Shown in pieces: positions 53,912 to 64,000 of a stretch of DNA of 64,000 nucleotides. The notes under the pieces are model-generated. The model had not been told where the DNA came from and searched no databases. It was given only the letters and a program-made list of their open reading frames with translations. The first letter of the stretch is position 1; each line of letters starts with the position of its first letter. The stretch is from Sapria himalayana. Taxonomy: Eukaryota > Streptophyta > Magnoliopsida > Malpighiales > Rafflesiaceae. Position numbers and translations under genes: made by a program. The DNA lies in contig JAREIK010000709.1 in NCBI GenBank assembly GCA_029783825.1, forward strand, positions 325,035-389,034. Reading direction: 5' to 3'.

Positions 53912-55150
53912 AATAATTTTTAAATTTTTTTTAATGTGAATACAATATTTAGTTATAATAATTATTATATTTATATTTCATATAAATTAAGTATAAACAA
54001 TTTTATTGATAAATATTCTAATAATTATCAAAAAATAAATTAATAATCTATTATTAATAAGATAGATATCAATTAAAATATAATTATAAAACCTAAAATG
54101 ATTTAGAAGAAAAGCAAAATATATTACTATATAATAATTTTTTGTTTTGAAATTTTTTTTTCTTTTAAAAATTTTATCATTATTTTTTTGATGAAAATTA
54201 AATTATATAAATTATATTTGTCCAACTCAATTTATTTTATAATTAATATTTATATATAAATAATCAAATAAACAATTAAAATGAATATTTAAAATTATAA
54301 TGAAAAAAAATGAGATTTATTATTTATTATTTAGGGATACCAGTATAATTTAAATTATATCTGTCTCACTAATAATTTATTTTGTAATTAATATTTTATT
54401 TAATAAATTGATAAATAATTAAAATAAAAATTTAAAATTATTATGAATAAAAATAAAAATGAGATTTAGATTTATTATTAATGTATACCAGTTTAATGAT
54501 TTAAGTATTTAGAGGTTTTGTCGTTAGAGTTTAGCGATTTATGTTTTTAGGCTTTTAGTGGTTTATAGGTTTTATTTAAAAAAATAAAATAACAAAAAAA
54601 AATTCAATAATTTTTTATCATTTTCATAGGTTATAACATTTGAAAATATAATAATATTCAAAATTTTTTAAAATTTTAATACAATATTTTGTTATAATAA
54701 TATTAATAATTATATATCATATAAATTTTATATAAATAATTTTATTGATAGATATTATATTAATGATCAAAAATTAAATTTATAAACTATTAATATTAAG
54801 ATATATTTTAATTAAAAAATATTTACAAAACCCTAAAATGATTCAAAATTAAAGTAACTTATATTACTTGATAATAATTTTTAATTTTTAAATTTATACT
54901 TCTTTTATAAGCGTATATTTTTATTAGATAAATAATATATTATTTAAATTATATTTGTCCCACTCATAATTTATTTTGTAATAAATATTTATAATAAAAT
55001 ACACTAATAAATAATTAAAAAGAATATTTAAAAATATAATAAATAGTAATAAAAATTAGATTTATTAATTATTAAGTATTATTTAGTGGTTTAATGGTTT
55101 ATGTATTTAGGCATTATGGGGTTTAGGAGTTTACTGATTTAACTTTATAC

Positions 55151-55158
55151 GCACCTAG
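55151..55158. repeat. Target-site octamer GCACCTAG beside hAT copy C
   Basis: It differs by two transitions from the GCATTTAG next to copy D. The preceding 30 bases match the left flank of copy D. The partner copy is absent because the far end of element C is deleted. Confidence 0.65.
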
Positions 55159-56563
55159 TAGGGCTGCTTATCGGACTCGGAGATTAGCGACCCGACCCGA
55201 AGTCTTGTCCCGAAAGAATTGGGACTGAGAAAATCCGTTGAGTTTGACTTTTCCTGTCTCGTTCTGTCATGTATTTTTTCTTTTGGGATGATTCCGGATC
55301 TTAAGCAATATTCATCCCGAGAACCATCCCATCCTAAAAAACCTATACCAGAACCAGGAATATATATATATATAACATGAAGATGCCACCAATTCTGCTA
55401 CTACCCATTCAATTCCAACGCACCTATTGCTGTTCCGACGAGTTCCAGGCCACCTCATGCCATTCCAGCTGTGTTCAGTTAGGTCCAGCCCTTGTCCGTC
55501 TCACTTATGGTTGCCTCCACTATGTCACAAATGCCACCAACCTTTTGGTATGTTTTTCTGACGAGAATTGAGTGATTAATTATTATTATTATGTGTCTCA
55601 GTCAGTTTTATTGTGTTTTGGTTGTGGTGTTGTGGTTGGGCCGAATGAGTGGGCAGAATGTGGTACATTCAGTTTTGTAGAGCTTGCTTGTTAGAAATAT
55701 TTATATGTATTTATGCTTAACATATCATTTTAATTAATGGCATTGCAGATGGCACAATCCAGCGGTAACCGAAAAATATAATAAATTGAAGATGATCATA
55801 ATTCAAATGATCAAAGTACTGGTAAATCCAATCAGCATTCTTTCACGAACCCTCCTATTATTACGACATGTTCTTCAATTCCAATTGTAAAAGAAAGAAA
55901 AGGTACATCTGAACCTCAAGCTCATAAAAAGTATAAGTCTGCTGGTTGGGAAACTTATGAGATATTAGTATTTTCAGAGGGAAATGAAACTAGTAGGGCA
56001 GCTTGTATACGGCGTAGGAAAGAATACTTGGCAAAAAGTGATCAATGTACTTCGGGTTTATGGAAATACTTGAGAGAGACTTGTAGATAATTTCCACACA
56101 CAAAAAAATTAATAGAAGCTCACAAAGGTAAAGACAAGTCACAATCTTTGTTGAGTTTCACTAAAGGTACTAGTTCAGAGGATAACATATTAACTTTTTG
56201 GAAATTTCATCAACAACTAGTTAGGGAGGCTTTGGTGAAAATGATCATAAAAGATGAATTGCCTTTTGTTTTGTTGAGAGGGATGAGTTTAAGGAGTTTT
56301 GTGAAGTCAGTGTGCCTCAATTTAAAATTTATTCTAGGCATTCTATATTGAGGGATTGTTTTTGTTTGTTTGTGAAGGAAAAGAAGAAATTATTTAATAG
56401 CATATCATCTCATTGTTGTAGAGTTTTCATTGACTACCGACACTTGGACTAGTATTCAAAATTTGTCTTATATATGTTTGACTGTTCATTTCATTGATTC
56501 TCAAAGGAATATGCTAAAAGGCTTTTGAACTTTTGTCTAATTAAATGTCATTCTGGAGTTAAT
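55159..56563 (+). mobile_element. hAT element copy C, 5' part only
   Basis: 5' TIR TAGGGCTGCTTATCGGACTC starts at 55159. Subterminal DNA carries TTGTCCCG, GGGATG and CATCCCG words. A TA run lies at about 55361. A leader intron is predicted at 55548-55748 (GTATGT donor, TTGCAG acceptor), with the ATG directly after it. The element is cut at about 56563 (GGAGTTAATAT), joined to R satellite through the shared bases AATAT. Confidence 0.87.
55749..56563 (+). pseudogene. hAT transposase, N-terminal part (copy C)
   Basis: ATG at 55749 (MAQSSGNRKI), then stop codons at codons 11 and 12 (55779-55784). The frame then continues as SEPQAHKKYKSAGWETYEIL. The BED finger is damaged: after the first Cys the usual C-x2-C reads CIRRR, and the histidine position is again Tyr (LWKYLRETC), followed by a stop in place of Arg or Lys. 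LVREALVKMIIKDELPF is intact, then the frame shifts. TTDTWTS, holding the first acidic residue typical of hAT transposases, is partly preserved at about 56435. The RNase-H core and hATC domain are missing. Confidence 0.82.
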
Positions 56564-57809
56564 ATAATAATTTTAAATTTTTTTTCAAAAGTGAATACAA
56601 TATTTAGTTATAATAATCATTATATTTTATATATCATATAAATTCAATATAAACATTTTTTTGATAAATATTCTAATAATGATGAAAAGGTAACATAATA
56701 ATCTATTATTAATAAGATAGATATCAATTAAAATATAATTACAAAACCTAATATGATTCAGAAGCAAAGCAAAATATATTACTATACAATAATTTTTTGT
56801 TTTGAAATTTTTTTTTTCATTTAAAAAGTTTATCTATAATTTTTTGATGAAAAATAATTTATATAAATTTTATTTGTGTAACTAAGATTATTTTGTAATT
56901 TATATTTTTATAAAAATAAATAAATAAATAATTAAAATGAATATTTAAAATTATAATTAAAAAAATGAGATTTATTATTTATTATTTACGGTATACTAGG
57001 CTAATTTAAATTAGATCTGTTTTACTAATAATTTATTTTGTATTTAATATTTACATAAAAATAAACTGAAAATTAATAAAATAAAAATTACAATTATTTT
57101 GAATAAAAATTAAAATGATATTTATGATTTATTTTTAATATATTCCAGTTTAATGGTTTAAGTATTTAGAGGTTGTCTTTTAGGAGTTTAGTGATTTAGG
57201 TTTTTAGGCAAGTAGTGGTTTTAGGTTTTATTTAATCAATAAAATAACAAAAGAAAAATTTTGTAATTTTTCTCTTTTTCATAGTTTATAACCTTTGAAA
57301 ATATAATAATATTTAAAATTTTTTGAAATGTGAATACAATATTTAGTTATAATAATATTAGTAATTATATATGATATAAATTCAATATAAATAATTTTAT
57401 TTATAGTTATTATAATAATGATCAAATTTAAATTAATAAACTATTAATAAAAAGATTGATATTAATTAAAAAATATTTACAAAAACCAAATTGATTCAAA
57501 ATAAAGTAAAATATATTACTGGATAATAATTTTAAAATTTAAATTTTTACTTCTTTTATAAGCATATATCTTTTTTTGATTAAAAATAAATTAATTAAAA
57601 TATATTTGTCCCTCTCATAATTTAATTTGTAATAAATATTTCTATAAAAATAAACTAATAAATAATTAAAATGAATTTTTAAAAATATAATAAATAGCAA
57701 TAAAAAGTTAATTTATTAATTATTAAATAGTATTTAGCAGTTTAATGGTTTATGTATTTAGGCATTACATGGTTTAGGAGTTTACTGATTTAACTTTATA
57801 TGCATTTAG
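56564..57809 (-). repeat. Satellite array, R orientation (block R3d)
   Basis: About two monomers between hAT copies C and D, including an about 145-bp deletion monomer at about 57001. It ends in the hAT-target subtype (GGCATTACATGGTTTAGGAG). The ATTTAG before the TIR belongs to the target duplication. Confidence 0.9.
57802..57809. repeat. Left target-site duplication of hAT copy D
   Basis: GCATTTAG, matched by GCATTGAG at 60512-60519 (7 of 8). Removing the element and one octamer restores a continuous monomer, ATGCATTTAGTGGTTTATAG, as seen uninterrupted at about 15470. Confidence 0.85.
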
Positions 57810-60511
57810 TAGGGCTGCTCATGGGACTCGAAGATTCGCGACCGACCCGAAGTCTTGTCCCGAAAGAATAGGGACTGAGAAAATCTATTAACTTTGACTT
57901 TTCTCGTCCCGTTCTCTCACATATTTTTTCTTTTGGGATGGTTCCGGATCTTAAGCAATATCCATCCCGAGAACCGTCCCATCCTAAAAACCCGATACTA
58001 GAATTAGAAATATATATATATATATATAACATGAAGATGCCACCAATTTCGCTATTGCCCATCCAATTCTGACACACCTATTGATGCTCCGACGAGTTAA
58101 AGACCACCCCACACTGTTCCAGCCGTGTTCAATTAGCTCCAGCCCTTGTACGTCGCACTTCTGGTTGCTTCTACCGTGTCTCAGATGCCACCAGGCTTTT
58201 GGTTTGTTTTTCTGATGAGAATTGAGTGATTAATTATTATTATTATGTGTCTCATTCAGTTTTTTGAGTATTGGTTGTGGTGTTGTGGTTGGGCTGTATG
58301 AGTGGGCTCTATGAGTCGGCTGAATGTGTTACAGAAAGTTTTGTAGAGCTTGCTTGTTTGAAATATTTATATGTATTTATGATTAACATATCATATTAAT
58401 TAATGGTAATGAAGATGGCACAATCCAGCGGTAAACAAAAAATACAATAAATTGAAGATGATCTCATCTCAAATGATCAAAGTACTAGTAAATCCAATCA
58501 TCATCCTTTCATGAACCCTCCTATTGTTACGGCAGGATCTTCAATTCTAATTGTAAAAGAAAGTCAAGGTACATCTGAACCTCAAGCTCATAAAAAGTAT
58601 AAGTCTGCTATTTGGGAAACTTATGAGATATTAGTTGATTCAGAGGGAAATGAAACTGGTCGGGCAGCTTTTATATGGTGTAGGAAAGAATATTTGGAAA
58701 AAAGTGATTAAGGTACTTTGGGTTTATGGAAAAAAGAGACTTGTAAGAAATTTCCACACAAAAAAGACTTAATAGGAAGCACACAAAGGTAAAGACAAAT
58801 CACAATCATTTTTTAGTTTCACTAAAGGTACTAGTTCATAGGATAACAAATTAACTTTTTGGCAATTTGAACAACAACTAGTTAGGGAAGCTTTGGTGAA
58901 AATGATCATAAAAGATGAATTGCCTTTTTGTTTTGTTTAGAGGGAGGAGTTTAAGGAGTTTTGTAAAGTTAGTGTGCCTATATTTAAAATTCCATCTAGG
59001 CACTGTATACTGAGAAATTGTTTTTCTTTGTTTGTGAAGGAAAAGAAGAAATTATTTGATAGCATATCATCTCATTGTTGTAAAGTTTCATTGACTACCG
59101 ACACTTGGACTAGCATTCAAAATAAATCTTATATATGTTTGACGATTCATTTCATTTATTCTAAATAAAATATGCATAAAAGGCTTTTGAACATTTGTTT
59201 AATTAAAATTCATTCTTGAGTTAATATTAGAAATGCTATTTAATTTTGCATGAATGAATGGGGTTTGAGAAAGTTGATGTGCATTACGGTTGACAATTCA
59301 TCAAATAATGATGTTGTAGTTGAACAATTAAAAAAAGGATTGCGAAGAAAAGTGTTGTACCTTTGAGAGGCAAGCATTTTCATATGAGATATTGTGCTCA
59401 TATCCTAAATTTAATTGTCAAAGATGGCATTGTAGTAGTTGAGGGTGCTATTCAAAAAATTAGAGTAGTGGCGAAATATGTGAGGAGCAGTCCTAAAAGA
59501 TTAGATATGTTTAAGTTATGTGTTGAAGAAGCAAACTTGACATATGGATCTTCATTGCAATTAGATTGTCATACAAGATGGAATTCAACTTATTTGATGC
59601 TACAAATGGATATAAAATATCAAAAAGTATTTGATAAGTTGGAGGACAAAGACAAAAGGTTTTTCAAGGAGTTTTGACCAAACGTTCCAACTGAGAGAGA
59701 CTGAACAAACACCAAAATTTTCGCTCGTTTCTTCAAAACTTTTTATGAGGTAACTTGTAAATTTTCTGGCTCATGATATTCTACCTCTAGTGTTTATTTT
59801 CCTTAGATTATTCGAATTTTGAAAAAAAATTAAGCTTTGTGAAAATAGTAGAGATACAATGGTGTCTGAAATGGGTATGAAAATGAGGCATAAATTCAAC
59901 AAATATTGGGGTTCTCTTCAGTCAACAAATATTATGCTTTTTGTAGCAGTAGTATTTGATCCTAGATATAAGCTCAAATATCTCAAGGTTAAGTACACTT
60001 AGCATTATGAAGACGAATTGACTAAAAATTTGGTGAAAAAGGTTATAAATACTTTAAATGAGATAATGGATGATTATAAAGATTTAAATGAAGATGAATC
60101 AAAAGAAGATGATTTCTCTTCTACTGTGTTGAAGAAAAATGATGATTTCTTTGATGGTAGTGATACTTATGTTGATAATTTTTTTTGTTGAATTGGAGAA
60201 AGAACAAGATGTTTTAGCTTTTGAAGAGTTGGATAGGTACTTAAATTTGAGTTTGAAAGATACTTAACTAAGGAATATTAAATGGTACAACGAAAGTTTT
60301 CGACATGAACTTACTTAGCCGGTTTGAAGAAAATAAATTGAAAAAAAATGTCCGAACTCTGTTCCTACCCAAATTTTCTAATCTCCATCCCATCCTGTCC
60401 CGATACTTTCAACCTATGGGACTTGTATGGATAATTAAAAAAATCTCCGAACTATGAGAAGGGACTGGAGATTTGTAATCCCCATCCCGTCCCATACCAT
60501 GAACACTTTTA
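57810..60511 (+). mobile_element. hAT element copy D, both TIRs present (2702 bp), internally deleted
   Basis: The only copy with both ends. 5' TIR TAGGGCTGCTCATGGGACTC; the 3' end read inward is TAAAAGTGTTCATGG. An 8-bp target duplication flanks it. Both ends hold clustered CATCCC/GTCCC words, likely transposase-binding repeats. The leader (57810-58414) has a TA run at about 58010. The transposase is broken by stops and frameshifts. About 1 kb is missing at about 60242, where the coding word ELDRYL runs directly into 3' noncoding DNA. It is therefore a dead, nonautonomous derivative. Confidence 0.93.
58415..60245 (+). pseudogene. hAT transposase lacking the hATC domain (copy D)
   Basis: ATG at 58415 (MAQSSGKQKIQ), stop at codon 12 (58448-58450). 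The frame continues to 58711 with WETYEILV and AAFIWCRKEYL, where the first BED Cys is Phe, and then a stop. The tail of the finger is deleted (LWKKRD). Next: IFKIPSRH... LTTDTWTSIQNKSYICLTIHF (58974-59168), then HMRYCAHILNLIVKDG and LDCHTRWNSTYLMLQM (59363-59677), the RNase-H-like core of RICESLEEPER-type transposases. MRHKFNKYWGS and FDPRYKLKYL follow at about 59880-59980. It ends at ELDRYL (about 60240). The hATC dimerisation domain and its catalytic Glu are deleted. Not functional. Confidence 0.88.
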
Positions 60512-60519
60512 GCATTGAG
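60512..60519. repeat. Right target-site duplication of hAT copy D
   Basis: GCATTGAG, one base different from the left copy. It is followed directly by TGGTTTATAGGTTTTATTT, the expected continuation of the monomer. Confidence 0.85.
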
Positions 60520-60614
60520 TGGTTTATAGGTTTTATTTAAAAAATAAAATAACAAAAAATTTATTTCAATTATTTTTTGATATTTTCAAAGGTTATAACC
60601 TTTGAAAAATAAAA
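60520..60614 (-). repeat. Satellite remnant, R orientation (block R3e)
   Basis: Fewer than 100 bp of R monomer up to and including a palindrome (about 60582-60607). Reading direction then flips. The palindrome lies at or next to the flip point. Confidence 0.8.
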
Positions 60615-63600
60615 TAATAATAGATTATTTAATTAAATTTTGATTATTATTAGAATATTTATCAATACAATTAGTTATATTGAATTTATATGATATATAA
60701 ATATAATGATTATTATAACTAAATATTGAATTCACTTTTGAAAAAAATTTAAAAATTATTATATTTTCAAAGGTTATAACCTTAAAAAAAGAGAAAAAAT
60801 AATAAAAATAAATTTTTTGTTATTTCATTTTTTAAATAAAACCTATAGATCATTTAATGCTTACTTACTTAAATCAGTAAGCTCATCAATCCCGAAACCC
60901 CTAAATACATAAACCTTTTAACAACTGTATACTACTTAATAAATAATAAATCTGATTTTTATTTCTATTTATTATAATTTTAAATATTTCATTTTAATTA
61001 TTTATAGTTTAATTTTTTAGAAAAATTAATTACAAAATAAATTTCGAGTGAGACAAATATTATTTAAATAATTTATTTTAATAAAAAAATATAAGGTTAT
61101 AAAAAGAAGCAAAATTTTAAAAATTAAATATTATTATTTAGTAATATATTTTGATTTGATTTTGAATCATTTTGTATTATGTAAATATATTTTAATTAAT
61201 ATTTATATTATTAATAATAGTTTATTAATTTAAATTTTGATCATTATTATAATATCTATCATTAAAATTATTTATATTGAATTTATAAGATATATAATTA
61301 GTAGGATTAATATAATTATACATGGTATTCACATTTCAAAAAATTTTAAAAATTATTTTATTTTCAAAGGTTATAACCTTTGAAAATCAGAAAAAATCAA
61401 AAATAGAATTTTAAATTTTTATTATATAAATAAAACCTATAAACCACTAAATGCCTAAAAACACAAATTGATAAACTCCTAAACGACAAATCTCCTAAAT
61501 AATCAAACCATTAAACCGGTATACCATATATAATAAATCATAAATCTCATTTTAATTTATATTCATTATAATTTTAAATATTCATTTTAATTATTTATTA
61601 GTTTATTTTTAATAGAAATATCAATTACAAAATAAATAATGAGTGAGACAGATATAATTTAAATAAATTATTTTTTATGATAAAAAAATAAGCTTATAAA
61701 AATAAACAAAATTTCAAAATTTTAAAATTTTATTTCGAAATATAATTTACTTTGATTTGAATTATTTTGGGTTCTGCAAATATACTTTAATTAATATTTA
61801 TCTTATAAATAATAGTTTTTTAATTTATTTTTTGATCATTATTATAATATATATTAATACATTTTTTTATATTGAATCTACAACAAATATAATTATTAAG
61901 ATTATTATAACTAAGTATTGTATTCATATTTTAGAACTATTAAAAAATTATTATATTTTCAAAGTTCATAACCTTTGAAAATCACAAAAATTCATAAAAA
62001 TAAATTTTTTGTTATTTCATTGATTAAATAAAACCTATAAACACGAAAATGTGTAAACATATAAATCAATAAACTCCTTAACCCAAAACCACAAAAAACA
62101 TAAACAATTAAATAATTATACCCTAAATAATAAATCATAAATATCATTTTTATTAGTATTCATTATAATTTAAAATATACATTTTAATTATTTATTAGTT
62201 TAATTTTATAGAAATATAAATTAAAAAATAAATTATTAGTGACACAAATATAATTTAAAAAATTTATTTTAATAACAAAAATATAGACTTATAAAAAAAA
62301 TCAAAACATTAAATAAAATTATTATTTATTAATATATTTTAATTTATTTTAATAAATTTTGATTTTGCAAATACTTTTTAAATAATAACTATTTTATTAA
62401 TAATAGTTTATTAATTTATTTTTTGATCATAATTATAATATCTAGCAATATAATTATTTATATTGAATTTAAATGAAATATAATTATGAAGATTATTATA
62501 AATAAATATTATATTTACATTTGAAAAAAATTTAAAAATTATTATATTTTCAAAGGATATAATCTTCAAAAAGTAGAAAAAATAATATAAATAAATTTTT
62601 TGCTATATCATTGTTTTAATAAAACTTATAAACCACTAAATCACTAAACACTTAAACATCTAAACTCCTAAACACAAAAGCCCATAAATACTTAAACCTT
62701 TAAACTTGTAAACCTTAAATATAATTTAAATAATTTATTAAAATATTAATTAAAAAATAAATTATGAGTGATACAAATATAATTTAAATAAATTATTTTT
62801 CATCAAAAAAATATATAAGCTAATAAAAAGAAGCAAATACTAAAAAACAAAAATTTTTATTTAGTAATAAATTTTACTTGGATTTTGAATAATTTTTGGT
62901 TTTACAATTATATTTCATTTTATATCCATCAAAATAATAATAACATATTAATTTATTTTTTGATAATTGATATCATATCTATCAATAAAATTGTTTAAAT
63001 TTAATTTATATTATATATAATTATAATGATTATTATGACTAAATATTGTATTCACATTTTTAAAAATTTTAAAATTATTATATTGTCAAATATTATAACC
63101 TTTGAATATGTGAAAAAATATCAAAAATAATTTATTTGTTATTTCATTGTTTAAACAAAACCTATAAACCACTAAATGCCTAAAAACATAAATCACTAAA
63201 GTCATAAACAATAAAACCTTTAAATACTTAAAATATAAAACTAGTATACATTAATAATAATTCATATATCTTATTTTAATTTTTATTATGTATAATTTTT
63301 AATTTTAATTATAATTATTTATCAGTTTATTTTTATTGAAATAATAATTACAAAATAAATTATTAGAGAGACATATATAATTTAAATTAAACTGCTATAC
63401 CCTAAATAATAAAGAATAAATCTCATTTTTTTTCATTATAATTTTAAATATTCATTTTAATTATTTATTTGTTTATTTTAATATAAATATTAATTAAAAA
63501 ATAAATAATGAGTTAGACAAATATAATTTATATAAATTATTTTTAATCAAAAAAAATATAGATAAACTTATTAAAAGAAAAAAAAATTAAAAACAAAAAA

Positions 63601-64000
63601 TTATTATATAGTAATATAATTTGCTTTGCTTCTGAATCATTTATGTTTTGTAATTGTATTTTAATTGATATCTATCTTATTAATAATAGATTATTGAGTT
63701 ATTTTTTGATCATTATTAGAAAATATATCAAAAATATTGGTTATATTAAATTTATATGATATATAAATATAATAATTATTATAAGTAAATATTGAATTCC
63801 CATTTGAAAAAAAATTAAAAATTATTATATTTTCAAAGGTTATAACCATTGAAAATATAAAAATTTAATAAATTTAAAAATTCTTTTATTTTATTTTTTA
63901 AATAAAACCTATAAAGCACTAAATGCATACATAGTTAAATTAGTAAACTCCTAAAGCCTGTAATGCCTAAATACATAAACCATTAAACAACTATATAATT
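60615..64000 (+). repeat. Satellite array, F orientation (block F4)
   Basis: F monomers to the window edge. It starts within AATAATAGATTATTTAATT. It contains a TTTCGAG type (about 61040), a GAGTGAGACAG type (about 61640), a short monomer (about 62710) followed by an AATTGATATC type (about 62960), and an about 145-bp deletion monomer (about 63380). The ORF at 61757-61978 is a satellite frame. The array continues beyond the window. Confidence 0.92.

Larger units (their letters stand above)
53552..55158 (-). repeat. Satellite array, R orientation (block R3c)
   Basis: R monomers, with an about 145-bp deletion monomer at about 54350. The last monomer, GGCATTATGGGGTTTAGGAG followed by TTTACTGATTTAAC, is the subtype that carries hAT insertions here, at 57809 and, in reverse, at 26422. 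Confidence 0.9.

Noticed and set aside
1..64000. Reading the regular spaced repeats as a CRISPR array or phage-like repeat system
   Set aside because: The repeat unit is about 590 bp with no unique spacers. The transposons, LTR and predicted introns are plant-type.
1..64000. Calling this a centromere
   Set aside because: Tandem satellite, dyads and transposons fit centromeric, pericentromeric or other heterochromatin equally. No CENH3 data and no centromere-specific retrotransposon is recognised.

Overview
The window is a very AT-rich stretch of plant (angiosperm) heterochromatin. It is built almost wholly from one diverged satellite family with a monomer of about 590 bp. Broken transposable elements are scattered through it. 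No intact gene, tRNA, rRNA or CRISPR array is visible. The plant assignment rests on hAT transposase remnants of the BED-finger RICESLEEPER type, a copia-like solo LTR, and TTTAGGG-like heptads. The species cannot be told from the sequence.

Layout. 'F' means the monomer reads ...CCTATAAACCACTAAATGCC... on the + strand; 'R' is its reverse complement. Blocks: F 1-8897 (broken by hAT copy A at 4481-5491 and a solo LTR at 6226-6729); R 8898-20385; element E1 20386-21338; F 21339-31374 (broken by hAT copy B, 23174-26421); R 31375-34737; F 34738-44833 (with fragment E2, 35731-36047); element E3 44919-46156; R 46157-60614 (with E4 47799-50285, E5 53449-53551, hAT C 55159-56563 and hAT D 57810-60511); F 60615-64000. 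Satellite fills roughly 50 of the 64 kb, about 85 monomer equivalents.

The monomer has three visible parts: a tract of 9-10 octamers phased on TAAANNNN; a near-perfect AT-rich palindrome of 28-34 bp centred on GGTTATAACC; and an A/T-only-like remainder. Diagnostic variants recur in a fixed order: a 537-bp short monomer, an about 145-bp deletion monomer, a TTTCGAG type and an AATTGATATC type. This points to higher-order amplification.

The most informative result concerns the mobile elements. All four hAT copies sit at the same octamer of the satellite (CTAAATGC / GCATTTAG) in the same monomer subtype. All three copies that keep the 5' coding end share a premature stop, and the two that keep the BED finger tail share the same lost histidine. 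They look like copies of one dead insertion carried along by satellite amplification, not four insertions. The unidentified element E likewise has one shared satellite junction in four copies. E1 and E3 are complementary parts of E4 that lie at two orientation switches, as expected for a roughly 24.5-kb inversion. No functional gene system was found.
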